Source: Flavobacterium piscis (GTDB taxonomy: Bacteria; Bacteroidota; Bacteroidia; Flavobacteriales; Flavobacteriaceae). From it: DNA of 64,000 nt. The stretch covers positions 930,001 to 994,000 of the forward strand of contig NZ_LVEN01000027.1 in NCBI RefSeq assembly GCF_001686925.1, read 5' to 3'. The translations under genes were made by a program, and so were the position numbers. Below are positions 51,801 through 60,667 of this stretch, piece by piece (the stretch's first letter is position 1; each line of letters begins with the position of its first letter). Below the pieces are notes generated by a model. That model made no database searches, was not told where the DNA came from, and saw only the letters and a program-made list of their open reading frames with translations.

Positions 51801-52763
51801 TTATCTGCCGCCTAAGAAAAGGTTCACAATAATGTCTGAAATCAATGAGATCATACACACTGTTAATAATATGGAAAGCAAAAATGTGCTAAGTGCCAAT
51901 TTTTTTAATTCCGGATCTAACAGTTTGGGATTTTGATTTTTATAAACAGTAATTAAATGTTTAGTTAAAGGTATATAAGCCAGTAAAAACAAATACTGAT
52001 CGAAGTTATAATCGCTTAAAACAGCAAAAATAAGCACACAAAGCATTGCGGTAATGATCAGTGTAAAATGATAAATTTTGGCTTTTGCCCCTCCTATCTG
52101 AACTACGATAGTGTTTTTTCCTGATTTTCGGTCAGATTCCTCATCACGCATGTTATTTAGGTTTAAAACTCCTACGCTTAGCAAACCAATGGCAATGGCT
52201 GGAAGAATTAAAAGCGGGTCGATTTCTTTTGAATATAAAAAGTTGACTCCTAAGGTACTTACCAAACCAAAGAATACAAAAACAAATAGATCACCAAAAC
52301 CCTTATATCCGTAAGCTGAATTACCAACAGTATAACGAATTGCTGATACAATTGCTGCAACTCCCAGTAATAAGAAAAAGATAGAATATCCAAAATTTGA
52401 TTCTCCGAAAGCAAAATAAATTAGGGTTATTGCAGATAATAAAGTCAATATCGACGTTATTATTATGGCTTTTTTCATGGCCTGAGGTGTAATAATTCCG
52501 CTCTGGATAGCACGTTTTGGCCCTATTCTGTCTTCGTTATCAGTACCTTTTACGCCATCTCCGTAATCATTTGCAAAATTGGATAAAACCTGTAAGCCTA
52601 ATGTTGTTAAGAGTGCAAAACCCAAAATTTTCCAACTGAATACTTCTGTTGGTGTATCGATCGTAGAGGTTGGGTTTGAAAGCGCATAGATACTTCCAAC
52701 TATAATTCCGGAAACTGATAAAGGCAATGTGCGCAGTCGTGCGGCTTCAATCCAATGTTTCAT
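51801..52763 (-). CDS. menA: 1,4-dihydroxy-2-naphthoate polyprenyltransferase
   Basis: 320 residues with eight to nine membrane helices, UbiA superfamily. The two Asp motifs are present: NFANDYGDGVKGTDNEDR (first, DxxxD) and NMRDEESDRKSGKNT (second). MenA attaches the isoprenoid tail to 1,4-dihydroxy-2-naphthoate and gives demethylmenaquinone. It follows menB after 106 bases, which contain a short hexanucleotide repeat; a shared transcript is possible. Confidence 0.93.
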   Translation of the reverse strand: MKHWIEAARLRTLPLSVSGIIVGSIYALSNPTSTIDTPTEVFSWKILGFALLTTLGLQVLSNFANDYGDGVKGTDNEDRIGPKRAIQSGIITPQAMKKAIIITSILTLLSAITLIYFAFGESNFGYSIFFLLLGVAAIVSAIRYTVGNSAYGYKGFGDLFVFVFFGLVSTLGVNFLYSKEIDPLLILPAIAIGLLSVGVLNLNNMRDEESDRKSGKNTIVVQIGGAKAKIYHFTLIITAMLCVLIFAVLSDYNFDQYLFLLAYIPLTKHLITVYKNQNPKLLDPELKKLALSTFLLSILLTVCMISLISDIIVNLFLGGR

Positions 52764-52805
52764 TTATTTTTAATTTTAGATTTTAGAGTTCTTGAAAAAG
52801 TTTTC

Positions 52806-52853
52806 AGTCACAGTTTCAGTTTTCAGACTGAGACTGAGACTGAGACTGTGACT
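52806..52853. repeat. Hexanucleotide tandem repeat within an inverted repeat
   Basis: ACTGAG is repeated three times at 52827-52844, followed by ACTGTG. The outer 9 bases AGTCACAGT (52806-52814) and ACTGTGACT (52845-52853) pair perfectly. A microsatellite-like element between menA and menB that could vary in length. Confidence 0.7.
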
Positions 52854-52869
52854 AGAAACTAATTACTTT

Positions 52870-53703
52870 TTATGGCAACCATTTGTTTTCTCCAAAGTTT
52901 GGTTTTCTTTTTTCTAAGAATGCATTTCTTCCTTCTTTCGCTTCTTCGGTCATGTAGGCTAAACGAGTAGCTTCGCCGGCAAAAACCTGTTGACCCACCA
53001 TTCCATCGTCTGTAAGGTTCATCGCAAATTTTAGCATCTTGATAGAAGTTGGGGATTTTTGAAGTATTTCCTGAGCCCATTCATAAGCCGTATCTTCTAA
53101 TTCATCGTGAGGGATTACGGCATTTACCATTCCCATATCCATCGCTTCCTGCGCTGAATAGTTTCTTCCTAAAAAGAAAATTTCACGTGCTTTTTTCTGG
53201 CCTACCATTTTTGCCAGATAAGCAGATCCGTAACCCCCGTCGAAACTAGTTACATCAGCATCTGTTTGTTTAAAAATAGCGTGCTCTTTACTTGCCAGAG
53301 TCATGTCGCAAACTACGTGTAAACTGTGTCCGCCTCCAACTGCCCAACCCGGAACAACTGCAATAACGACTTTTGGCATAAAACGGATTAAACGCTGCAC
53401 TTCAAGAATATTCAAACGATGTTGACCATCTTCACCTACATAACCCTGGTGTCCGCGTGCATTTTGATCTCCTCCGCTGCAAAAAGAATATACGCCATCT
53501 TTGGTAGATGGTCCTTCTGCAGAAAGTAAAACTACTCCAATAGAAGTATCTTCCTGAGCGTCGTAAAAAGCCTGGTATAATTCTGAAGTTGTTTTAGGGC
53601 GAAAAGCATTTCTAACATTGGGTCTGTTAAAAGCGATTCTTGCAACTCCGTTACATTTTTTATATGTTATATCTTCAAATTCTCTGGCAGTTATCCAATC
53701 CAT
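52870..53703 (-). CDS. menB: 1,4-dihydroxy-2-naphthoyl-CoA synthase
   Basis: 277 residues, crotonase superfamily. Typical MenB stretches: FCSGGDQNARGHQGYVG (oxyanion hole), PKVVIAVVPGWAVGGGHSLH, DADVTSFDGGYGSAYLAKMV and FFLGRNYSAQEAMDMGMVN. It closes the second ring of DHNA-CoA. The C-terminus WLP is normal for the family. Followed on the same strand by menA; upstream is 800 bases without a gene. Confidence 0.95.
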   Translation of the reverse strand: MDWITAREFEDITYKKCNGVARIAFNRPNVRNAFRPKTTSELYQAFYDAQEDTSIGVVLLSAEGPSTKDGVYSFCSGGDQNARGHQGYVGEDGQHRLNILEVQRLIRFMPKVVIAVVPGWAVGGGHSLHVVCDMTLASKEHAIFKQTDADVTSFDGGYGSAYLAKMVGQKKAREIFFLGRNYSAQEAMDMGMVNAVIPHDELEDTAYEWAQEILQKSPTSIKMLKFAMNLTDDGMVGQQVFAGEATRLAYMTEEAKEGRNAFLEKRKPNFGENKWLP

Positions 53704-54364
53704 TTCTATTTGTTTTATTTTTAATAATTATAGCGTAAAAATAAACCATTTTTACATTTTTACCTACTCTATTTGCGTTAAGTCTGTACGAAAATTACTT
53801 TCAATGTTAACAATTGACAGTCTTATATAAAAAATAACATTTTTTAACATTAGTTTCGGAAAATAATAAGTAATTTTACACCCTAGAAATCAATGAGATA
53901 CATTTTATTTCATCGATTTGGGATTGATTTTCTTTCACTGATTTATTAACCTAAAAAATGATTTTTTTGAGAAAATTTAAAAAATTTGTCGCTCATTTTT
54001 TTACGGTTCTTAATAGTAAACCCTTAAATAATGGGCAAATGATTTACTCATTTATTGAAACTTCGAAAAGGAGATAGTAACACCTAAGGTTAAATGCTAG
54101 AATTGTTTAGTAATTAGTATAAAATTGATTACGAAAAGAGGAAAAAATGCTAACTAAAACTTTCTATACGTTATTTTATCAAACCAATGGATTAGCCGTG
54201 AAATTGACGTTTCGCTTTTAATATGAATGTATAAGTTATTTAAAGACATACCGTTTCAAGAAGTAATTTCTAAAATTTTTAAAGCTTTTATTTCTTGAAG
54301 GATTCAAATTATTTTATTTCTGTTTTTTTTTAATTACAATTTTTTTTAAAACTAGAATAAAAAG
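53704..54364. other. Gene-poor region upstream of menB
   Basis: About 660 bases of AT-rich DNA. Two short plus-strand ORFs exist, at 53958-54077 (39 codons) and near 54148-54222 (24 codons, MLTKTFYTLFYQTN); neither has a clear promoter and I cannot support them as genes. No strong hairpin lies in this part. Confidence 0.4.
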
Positions 54365-54395
54365 GGAAAGGCTGCTTGTAATGAGCAGCCTTTCC
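54365..54395 (-). terminator. Terminator downstream of the CvfB-like gene
   Basis: Perfect 12-bp stem GGAAAGGCTGCT / AGCAGCCTTTCC with a 7-base loop; on the minus strand it is followed by CTTTTTATT. It probably ends the transcript from 55366. Confidence 0.75.
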
Positions 54396-54439
54396 TGTTT
54401 ATAATTTTAAAAATTCCTAAAATTAAATTCCAATAATAA

Positions 54440-54486
54440 AAATTCCAAATTCCAATATCTATTTTTCAGATTGGAATTTGGAATTT
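54440..54486. repeat. Inverted repeat, AAATTCCAAATTCCAAT
   Basis: Perfect 17-bp arms at 54440-54456 and 54470-54486; a further AATTCCAA copy lies at 54425-54433. Directly after the CvfB-like stop. Likely a further dispersed repeat family. Confidence 0.75.
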
Positions 54487-54511
54487 AAAAAATTTTGAAA
54501 TTTAAAAGAAA

Positions 54512-55366
54512 TTATTCTTTTACAAGATAAATTCCATCTTCTTTTATTTCAATAAGTTTGTCTTTGTATAAAGCTCCAATTGCTTTTTTGAAAGTCTTTT
54601 TACTCATTTTTAATACTGTTTTAATATCCTCAGGATGCGAAGCGTCATTGAGACGTAAAAAACCGCGATTGGCTCTTAATTCATCTAATATTTTTTCTGC
54701 ATTTGGTTCAATACTTTGATAACCCTGTACTTGTAACGCAACATCAATTTTATTATCAGGACGAATGTTTTTGATAAACCCCGTCAATCTGTCTCCGGTT
54801 CTAATGGCATCATCGTAAACTTCATCTTTGTACAACAAACCTTTATGTTGCTCATTGATAATTACATTGATACCTAATTCCGTAATATGTGACACGATCA
54901 AATCAACTTCTTCACCTTTTTCAACCGTTAGGTTTTCATTGCTTAGAAATTGGTTCAATTTACTTGAAGCTACCAAACGATTGGTTTTTTCATCCATATA
55001 AAGGTGAACCAGGTAACGTTTTCCTTTTTCCATTGGGCGGGCTTGTTCTTTAAAAGGAACAAGAATGTCTTTTTCCATTCCCCAATCCATAAAAGCACCA
55101 ACCTGATTGGTATAATTTACTCTTAAAAGAGCAAACTCGTTCAATAATATATAAGGTTCAAGCGTTGTAGCAACCGGGCGTTGTTCGTGGTCTAAATAAA
55201 CAAACACTATAAGTTCTTCGCCTATTTCAAATTCGTTCGGAACGTATTTATTGGGTAATAATATATCGTGAATTCCTTCAGGATCTTTTTCAGGATTACC
55301 TAAAAACAAACCAACTTTGGTATCACGTAATATAGTAAGGGCATTGTATTTTCCTATTTCAATCAT
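54512..55366 (-). CDS. S1-like RNA-binding protein (CvfB family)
   Basis: 284 residues from ATG 55366; a TTG-started extension of 16 codons overlaps the -7 box and is rejected. MIEIGKYNALTILRDTKVGL opens with the first S1-like domain, ILLPNKYVP and GAFMDWGMEKDILVPFKEQA form the middle, and TGFIKNIRPDNKIDVALQVQGY is a third S1 domain before a winged-helix C-terminus (LRLNDASHPEDIKTVLKMSK, KKTFKKAIGALYKDKLI). CvfB proteins bind RNA and affect virulence gene expression in Firmicutes; the role here is unknown. Closely spaced with the men genes but not of that pathway. Confidence 0.85.
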   Translation of the reverse strand: MIEIGKYNALTILRDTKVGLFLGNPEKDPEGIHDILLPNKYVPNEFEIGEELIVFVYLDHEQRPVATTLEPYILLNEFALLRVNYTNQVGAFMDWGMEKDILVPFKEQARPMEKGKRYLVHLYMDEKTNRLVASSKLNQFLSNENLTVEKGEEVDLIVSHITELGINVIINEQHKGLLYKDEVYDDAIRTGDRLTGFIKNIRPDNKIDVALQVQGYQSIEPNAEKILDELRANRGFLRLNDASHPEDIKTVLKMSKKTFKKAIGALYKDKLIEIKEDGIYLVKE

Positions 55367-55411
55367 ATTCTTTAAGGTTCTAAGCTGATAAGCAACTAAG
55401 TTTCTAAGCTG

Positions 55412-55419
55412 CAAATGTA
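55412..55419 (-). promoter_or_regulatory. -7 element of the CvfB-like gene
   Basis: Minus-strand TACATTTG. The leader from about 55406 to 55366 carries the direct repeat TTCTAAGCTG (55378-55387, 55402-55411). Confidence 0.6.
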
Positions 55420-55489
55420 CGAAGTTTGAAAATGGTACAGTGAAAAAAAATCCATCAATATCTTTTTCAGGGTTTGATTATTTTTTAGT

Positions 55490-55497
55490 TAAATTTG
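55490..55497 (+). promoter_or_regulatory. -7 element of the M28 peptidase gene
   Basis: TAAATTTG, 25 bases before ATG 55523; no clear -33 box at the right spacing. Confidence 0.5.
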
Positions 55498-55522
55498 AGA
55501 ATCAAAAAATAATTCCAAATCA

Positions 55523-56872
55523 ATGAAAAAGACCTTTTTCTATTCCGTTTTTACTTTCTTGTTTTTTACCCAAATTATCTTTTCCCAAGTTGCTGAAGAT
55601 CCGGAAATAAAAAAAATGATTACCGAAATTAAAGCAGAAAACCTTGAAGCTACTGTTCGAAAGTTAGTTTCCTTTGGTACAAGACATACTTTAAGTGATA
55701 CTAAAAGTAAGACCAAAGGAATTGGTGCGGCGCAGCAATGGGTAAAATCTGAGTTTGATAAATATGCATTGGAATCGAATGGAAGACTGACCGCTGAAAT
55801 TGATTATTTTACTATAAAAGCAGACGGAAAGCGTATTAATAAAGACAGTCAGCTTGGTAATGTTATGGCAACCTTAAAAGGAAGCGACCCCAATGACAAT
55901 CGCGTCCTTATTATAAGCGGTCATCTGGATTCAAGAGTTTCTGATGTTATGAATATAAAATCTGATGCGCCAGGCGCAAATGATGACGCTTCAGGAGTAG
56001 CAGCTGTAATGGAACTAGCGAAAGTAATGAGCAAAAGATCTTTTTCTGCCACTATTATTTTTGTTGCTGTGGTTGGTGAAGAACAAGGACTTATTGGGGC
56101 AAGATATCTTGCTGAAAAGGCAAAAGAATCCAACTGGAACATTATAGCAATGCTAAATAATGATATGATTGGCAATAGTTTGTCAAGCGGAACTAATTTA
56201 AGAGACAATACACAAATCAGGGTTTTTAGCGAAACGATTCCGTTTCTTGAAACCGAAGATGAAGCTAAAATGCGTAAAGCAACAAGCCGCGATAATGACA
56301 GTCCGTCGAGATTATTGGCGCGTTACATAAAAACGGTTACAGAACAATACGTTGATCAATTGACTGTAAAATTGGTCTATAGAAATGATCGCTTTTTACG
56401 TGGAGGCGATCATACTCCGTTTAGTCAAAATGGATTTACAGCAGTTCGTTTTTGTGAAATGAATGAGAATTTTGATCACCAACATCAGGATTTAAGAACT
56501 GAAAATGGTATTAAATACGGTGATTTGGTCGAATTTATGGACTTTGAGTATTTACGAAAGAACACTTGTTCTAATTTGGCTACATTGGCTAATTTAGCGT
56601 GGTCACCAAAAGCACCAGCAAATGTAGGTATCGAAGTTAAAAACCTTTCTAATTCATCTACTTTTTCCTGGAATGCACCAGAAGGAAAACCTCCCTACGG
56701 TTATCAGATTTTAATGAGAGAAACATCTTCTTCTCATTGGCAGAAAACCTTTTTTATAAAAGACACCAAAGCTGAAATCCCTTATTCTAAAGATAATTAC
56801 TTTTTTGCTATACAAACCGTAGATGATTTAGGTCATGCAAGTTTGCCGGTTTTCCCCGTTCCTATTCGATAA
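55523..56872 (+). CDS. Secreted M28-family aminopeptidase
   Basis: 449 residues. Signal peptide (to about residue 20, IIFSQ). Co-catalytic zinc site: SGHLDSRVSD (His and Asp), GANDDASGVAAV (bridging Asp), GEEQGLIGARY (general-base and zinc Glu), NNDMIGNS and GGDHTPFSQNG (final His). The last 90 residues form a fibronectin-type III-like module (TFSWNAPEGKPPYGYQILMR). It releases N-terminal amino acids from peptides in the periplasm or outside. Terminator at 56884-56909. Confidence 0.87.
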   Translation: MKKTFFYSVFTFLFFTQIIFSQVAEDPEIKKMITEIKAENLEATVRKLVSFGTRHTLSDTKSKTKGIGAAQQWVKSEFDKYALESNGRLTAEIDYFTIKADGKRINKDSQLGNVMATLKGSDPNDNRVLIISGHLDSRVSDVMNIKSDAPGANDDASGVAAVMELAKVMSKRSFSATIIFVAVVGEEQGLIGARYLAEKAKESNWNIIAMLNNDMIGNSLSSGTNLRDNTQIRVFSETIPFLETEDEAKMRKATSRDNDSPSRLLARYIKTVTEQYVDQLTVKLVYRNDRFLRGGDHTPFSQNGFTAVRFCEMNENFDHQHQDLRTENGIKYGDLVEFMDFEYLRKNTCSNLATLANLAWSPKAPANVGIEVKNLSNSSTFSWNAPEGKPPYGYQILMRETSSSHWQKTFFIKDTKAEIPYSKDNYFFAIQTVDDLGHASLPVFPVPIR

Positions 56873-56883
56873 AATCATAACAT

Positions 56884-56909
56884 AAAAAGCGCCTAAAATT
56901 GGCGCTTTT
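56884..56909. terminator. Terminator between the M28 gene and menD
   Basis: AAAAGCGCC / GGCGCTTTT, 9-bp perfect stem with a 7-base loop and T run; suits the plus-strand M28 gene and, weakly, menD. Confidence 0.85.
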
Positions 56910-56978
56910 GTTTTTTAAATTCTGAAGAGATTTATCTGTAACATTTTCTAAAAAAAACATTTCATTTGGTCTACATTA

Positions 56979-58646
56979 CTAAACCAGCTCTTTAAAATAT
57001 TGTTTTAAAATAACATCATTTTCTAAAGTTGGAGTAAACACTTCCAGAATTCCTGCCGCAGTATTATTACTGTAAAGGTTTTTTATTGCCTCTTCAAGAG
57101 ATGCTACATCGTTAGCAGTAAAATAATTAAGCTTATACATCTTTGCTAAATGTTCTGCGGTAAGATTATGCGAAGTTTCGAAATAAGTATTAAATACAGG
57201 TTTTTCTTCATGTCCAGGTAAAATTCTAAAGATTCCTCCTCCTCCATTATTAATTATAATAATCTTGAAGTTTTTAGGGATATAAGAATTCCATAAAGCA
57301 TTGCTATCGTATAAAAAACCAATATCTCCGGTAATAAATACGGTTTGTATATCATTTCTTCCTACCGCCGCTCCTATCGCTGTTGATGTACTTCCATCAA
57401 TACCGCTTGTACCCCGGTTGCAATAAACTTCGATTGAAGGATCAATTTCGATTAACTGCGCATAACGGATCGCTGAACTATTGCTTATTTGAAGCTGACT
57501 GTTTTTAGGAAGTGATTCTATTACTTTTTCGAATACTTTAAAATCAGAGAATGTAATTTTACGCAAATATTCCTGTTTTCTGATTTTTCGTAAATCGTAA
57601 ATTTTATCAATTTTTGAGAAATATTTACTTGAAACAAATGCTGTTTTTGGAAGCAGTTCTTTGAAAAAATCGTCTGGCTCCATTACAAAATGTTTACTTA
57701 AAGCATTAAATGTATCGTAAGCACGTAAAGTGTCTATGTGCCAGTGATGTGCAGGTTTATATTTTCGCAAAAAAGCTTTAATACGTTTTGAAACAATCAT
57801 ACCACCAAAAGTGATTAAAACTTCCGGTTCTAATTCTTTAAAATCAAAATCGTCAAAAGGTGTAATTAAACTGTCTATACTATTAATAAAACTTGGTTCA
57901 TGCAAATTTGATGTTGTTTCTGTAAGGACTACAATTGAAGGATCTTTGGCGAAATTTTCGAGAATTTCTTTACTAACAGAATTGGCTTCGTTTATACCTC
58001 CAATAAGAATTAATTTTCTTTTTGAAGTATTCCAGACAGAAGCTACATCATCAATATTTTCGATAATTTTTGTTCCGAGAATTTCCTCTGAATGGGTAAT
58101 CTTTGGTTCAACAGAAAGCTCTGAAACTGTTTCGTATAAAGGTTCTTCGAATGGTGCATTGATATGAACCGGTCCCTTTTGAAGGATTGCAGTTTCGATT
58201 GCTTTATTGATTTTTAAATCATTTTCAACGGAAGCTTCCTCGGTTAAATTGGCATTGAAAACGGAGTGATTCTGGAAAACATTTTCTTGGCGAATTGTTT
58301 GTCCGTCACCAATATCGATCTTGCTTTGCGGACGATCTGCAGAGATTACGATTAACGGAATCTGACTGTAAAATGCTTCGGCTACAGCCGGATAATAGTT
58401 TAATAATGCAGATCCTGAAGTACAAACAATTGCAGTTGGCTGTTTGGTTTGCTGTGCAATACCCAATGCAAAAAAAGCAGCACAACGCTCATCAGCAATG
58501 CTGTAAGATTTAAAATTAGGATTTTGCGCAAACCCAATCGTTAAAGGTGCGTTTCTTGATCCCGGAGAAATTATAATATTGGTGATTCCTTTTGCTAAAC
58601 AAATTTCGATAATGCTTTGAGCAAGCGCTATTTTGGGGTAAATCAT
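56979..58646 (-). CDS. menD: SEPHCHC synthase MenD
   Basis: 555 residues, thiamine-diphosphate enzyme that starts the committed menaquinone branch from isochorismate and 2-oxoglutarate. SPGSRNAPL and the N-terminal Glu region, ADERCAAFFALGIAQ, CTSGSALLNYYPAVAEA, SADRP and the TPP-binding motif GDIGFLYDSNALWN to IINNGGGGIFRILPG are all present. menF (isochorismate synthase) is not seen on its upstream side. Separated from menB by the M28 and CvfB-like genes. Confidence 0.95.
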   Translation of the reverse strand: MIYPKIALAQSIIEICLAKGITNIIISPGSRNAPLTIGFAQNPNFKSYSIADERCAAFFALGIAQQTKQPTAIVCTSGSALLNYYPAVAEAFYSQIPLIVISADRPQSKIDIGDGQTIRQENVFQNHSVFNANLTEEASVENDLKINKAIETAILQKGPVHINAPFEEPLYETVSELSVEPKITHSEEILGTKIIENIDDVASVWNTSKRKLILIGGINEANSVSKEILENFAKDPSIVVLTETTSNLHEPSFINSIDSLITPFDDFDFKELEPEVLITFGGMIVSKRIKAFLRKYKPAHHWHIDTLRAYDTFNALSKHFVMEPDDFFKELLPKTAFVSSKYFSKIDKIYDLRKIRKQEYLRKITFSDFKVFEKVIESLPKNSQLQISNSSAIRYAQLIEIDPSIEVYCNRGTSGIDGSTSTAIGAAVGRNDIQTVFITGDIGFLYDSNALWNSYIPKNFKIIIINNGGGGIFRILPGHEEKPVFNTYFETSHNLTAEHLAKMYKLNYFTANDVASLEEAIKNLYSNNTAAGILEVFTPTLENDVILKQYFKELV

Positions 58647-58779
58647 TCTTTTGTGTATTATTTTTTAAAGAAAATCTAAAAGTCGAAGATTTCTTTTTCA
58701 TATTACAAAGTTACAAACTTCGTGTTGGATTTAACTTATAAATAGGAAGATATTAAGGGCTGTTTTTAGAAAAAGGAGA

Positions 58780-58787
58780 TATATTTG
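58780..58787 (+). promoter_or_regulatory. -7 element of the thioredoxin-like gene
   Basis: TATATTTG, 34 bases before ATG 58821. Confidence 0.55.
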
Positions 58788-58820
58788 TAAATCAGATTTT
58801 TTAATAAAAATAAACTTTCT

Positions 58821-59999
58821 ATGCGCTTCTTTTATATTTTTTTCCTTTGCTTATCTATACAAGCTGTACATTCTCAAAATCAGTTTGTTCCGGATGATAC
58901 GCCGTATAAAATAGCTTTAGAAAATGCAAAAACTCAGGGAAAACCTCTTTTTGTAATGCTGTATGCTGATTGGTGTCCGCATTGTAATCAAATGAAAAAG
59001 GAAGTTTTTAGCGATCCCGCGGTAATGGATTTTTTAAATAAAAACTACGTTTGTGCCTGGAAAAACGTTGAAAAAGAAGAAGGTATTACCCTTAAGGATA
59101 AATACAATACCAAATCATTGCCTACTTTTTTATTTATAGATCCAAGTAGTGAAGTTCTTTTATACGCTTTGAAAGGAGAATCGAAAAAAGCAGATTTTTT
59201 GACAGAAGCTAATTATGCTTTGAATCCCAGAATGCAATTACCTTATTTAGAAAAAGAATTTCTTGCTGATCCAGGTAATTCAAACAAGTTTTTTGCTTAT
59301 TTGAATACTTTAAAGAAAGGAAAAGACAGAACCGATTTATCAATCCCGACACATATTTACCTGAATACACAATCTGATACACAATTGGTTAGTGAATTGA
59401 ATTGGCGTGTTATTGCAAATGGTGTAACGGACATTAAATCAAGAGAATTTCAGTATGTTTTAAATCATCAGAAAGATTTTGCTGCTGTAGCTTCTCAAAA
59501 CCGAGTGGATCGTAAAATAGAAAGTATTGTAAATGAATTACTTCGTCCTTATGTTGATAATTTAGATACTGTAAACTACTATAAACAAAGAGAAATAGCC
59601 AAATCGATTCGTTTACAAAAAACCGATTCTCTTGTTTTTAAATTTGATTTGACCTTGGCGGAAAGAACTGAAAAATGGCAATATTATAAAAAAGTTACTC
59701 TTGCAGATACTGAAAAATTAATCTGGAATGATGCGAGTTTCCTAAAAGATATCGGACAAACGTATTTGAAACATATTGCTGACACTGAAAGTTTGAAAAA
59801 GTCTATTTCGTGGGTAAAACATTCTCTGGAATTGAATGATTCTTATGATGGAAATTTACTCGTTGCCCAACTTTATAATAAAATAAAAGACAAAAAATTA
59901 GCTCTGAAATATGCAAAAGAGGCCAGGGAAATTGGTACCGAAATGGGTTGGGGCACTAAAGATGCAGATGATTTATTGGCTGAACTCAATAAAAAATAA
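58821..59999 (+). CDS. Secreted thioredoxin-fold protein
   Basis: 392 residues. Signal peptide (to about residue 20). Thioredoxin domain in residues 30-140 with the active site ADWCPHCNQMKKEVF (CPHC). The rest is helical, with the C-terminal part resembling TPR-like repeats (AREIGTEMGWGTKDADDLL). The CPHC sequence resembles DsbA-type oxidants more than CGPC thioredoxin, but its redox direction cannot be told. Periplasmic or lipoprotein-free. Followed by a repeat. Confidence 0.82.
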   Translation: MRFFYIFFLCLSIQAVHSQNQFVPDDTPYKIALENAKTQGKPLFVMLYADWCPHCNQMKKEVFSDPAVMDFLNKNYVCAWKNVEKEEGITLKDKYNTKSLPTFLFIDPSSEVLLYALKGESKKADFLTEANYALNPRMQLPYLEKEFLADPGNSNKFFAYLNTLKKGKDRTDLSIPTHIYLNTQSDTQLVSELNWRVIANGVTDIKSREFQYVLNHQKDFAAVASQNRVDRKIESIVNELLRPYVDNLDTVNYYKQREIAKSIRLQKTDSLVFKFDLTLAERTEKWQYYKKVTLADTEKLIWNDASFLKDIGQTYLKHIADTESLKKSISWVKHSLELNDSYDGNLLVAQLYNKIKDKKLALKYAKEAREIGTEMGWGTKDADDLLAELNKK

Positions 60000-60090
60000 A
60001 TTTAAAATAAATACGAAATTCCAATCTGAAATGCTTTTTGAAAAGTTTTGAATGATTTGGATACTAAATAAAACTTTAATAATTAAAATA

Positions 60091-60141
60091 GCCACGAATT
60101 CACGAATTGATATTTATGATTAAAATAATTTAATTCGTGGC
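60091..60141. repeat. Inverted repeat, GCCACGAATT ... AATTCGTGGC
   Basis: Perfect 10-bp arms at 60091-60100 and 60132-60141; a second CACGAATT lies at 60101-60108. It contains a GTG (60137) that creates a spurious upstream start for the acetyltransferase frame. Confidence 0.8.
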
Positions 60142-60160
60142 AAAAAACTACCAAAACAAA

Positions 60161-60658
60161 ATGGACGTAATACTTAGACCAGCTACAACCAACGATTTAG
60201 AAAAAATCCTTGATATTGTAAACCACTCGATTTTGCACACAACCGCAAATTATAATTATGATATTCAAACTATCGATATTCAGACCAAATGGTTTGAAGA
60301 CAAAACAGCCAAAAACCTGCCCATTGTTGTTGCTGAATTAGAAGGCGAAGTTGTTGGTTTTGGAAGTTATGGGCAATTTCGTGAGAAAATTGGCTATCAA
60401 TACACTGTTGAACATTCTGTTTATGTAGTTGATACTATTATAGGTAAAGGAATTGGGTCTAAACTATTACTTGAACTGATTCGTTTGGCCAAAGAGCAGG
60501 GTTATCATGTGATGATTGGAGCAATCGATGCAGATAACGCAGGAAGTATTGCTTTTCATGAAAGATTTGGTTTTGTTGCAACAGGAACCATTCGCGAAGT
60601 GGGTTATAAATTTGATCACTGGCTTGATTTGGTTTTCATGCAGTTGATATTGAAATAG
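60161..60658 (+). CDS. GNAT N-acetyltransferase (phosphinothricin/methionine acetyltransferase-like)
   Basis: 165 residues from ATG 60161; an extension from GTG 60137 lies in the repeat and is rejected. Acetyl-CoA-binding motif A: VVDTIIGKGIGSKLLLELI (Q/RxxGxG/A type), then AIDADNAGSIAFHERFGFV and the C-terminal REVGYKFDHWLDLVFMQL. The whole matches the MddA/Pat subgroup that acetylates methionine sulfoximine, phosphinothricin or related amino acids. Substrate inferred only from this similarity. Confidence 0.87.
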   Translation: MDVILRPATTNDLEKILDIVNHSILHTTANYNYDIQTIDIQTKWFEDKTAKNLPIVVAELEGEVVGFGSYGQFREKIGYQYTVEHSVYVVDTIIGKGIGSKLLLELIRLAKEQGYHVMIGAIDADNAGSIAFHERFGFVATGTIREVGYKFDHWLDLVFMQLILK

Positions 60659-60667
60659 TTTTTTTAA

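Noticed and set aside
53618-53830. 70-codon plus-strand frame overlapping the menB start
   Set aside because: It is largely antisense to menB and then runs into AT-rich DNA, with no promoter or motif.
54365-54395. Terminator of a small RNA on the plus strand
   Set aside because: The hairpin has its T tract on the minus strand and lies just past the CvfB-like gene, which explains it.
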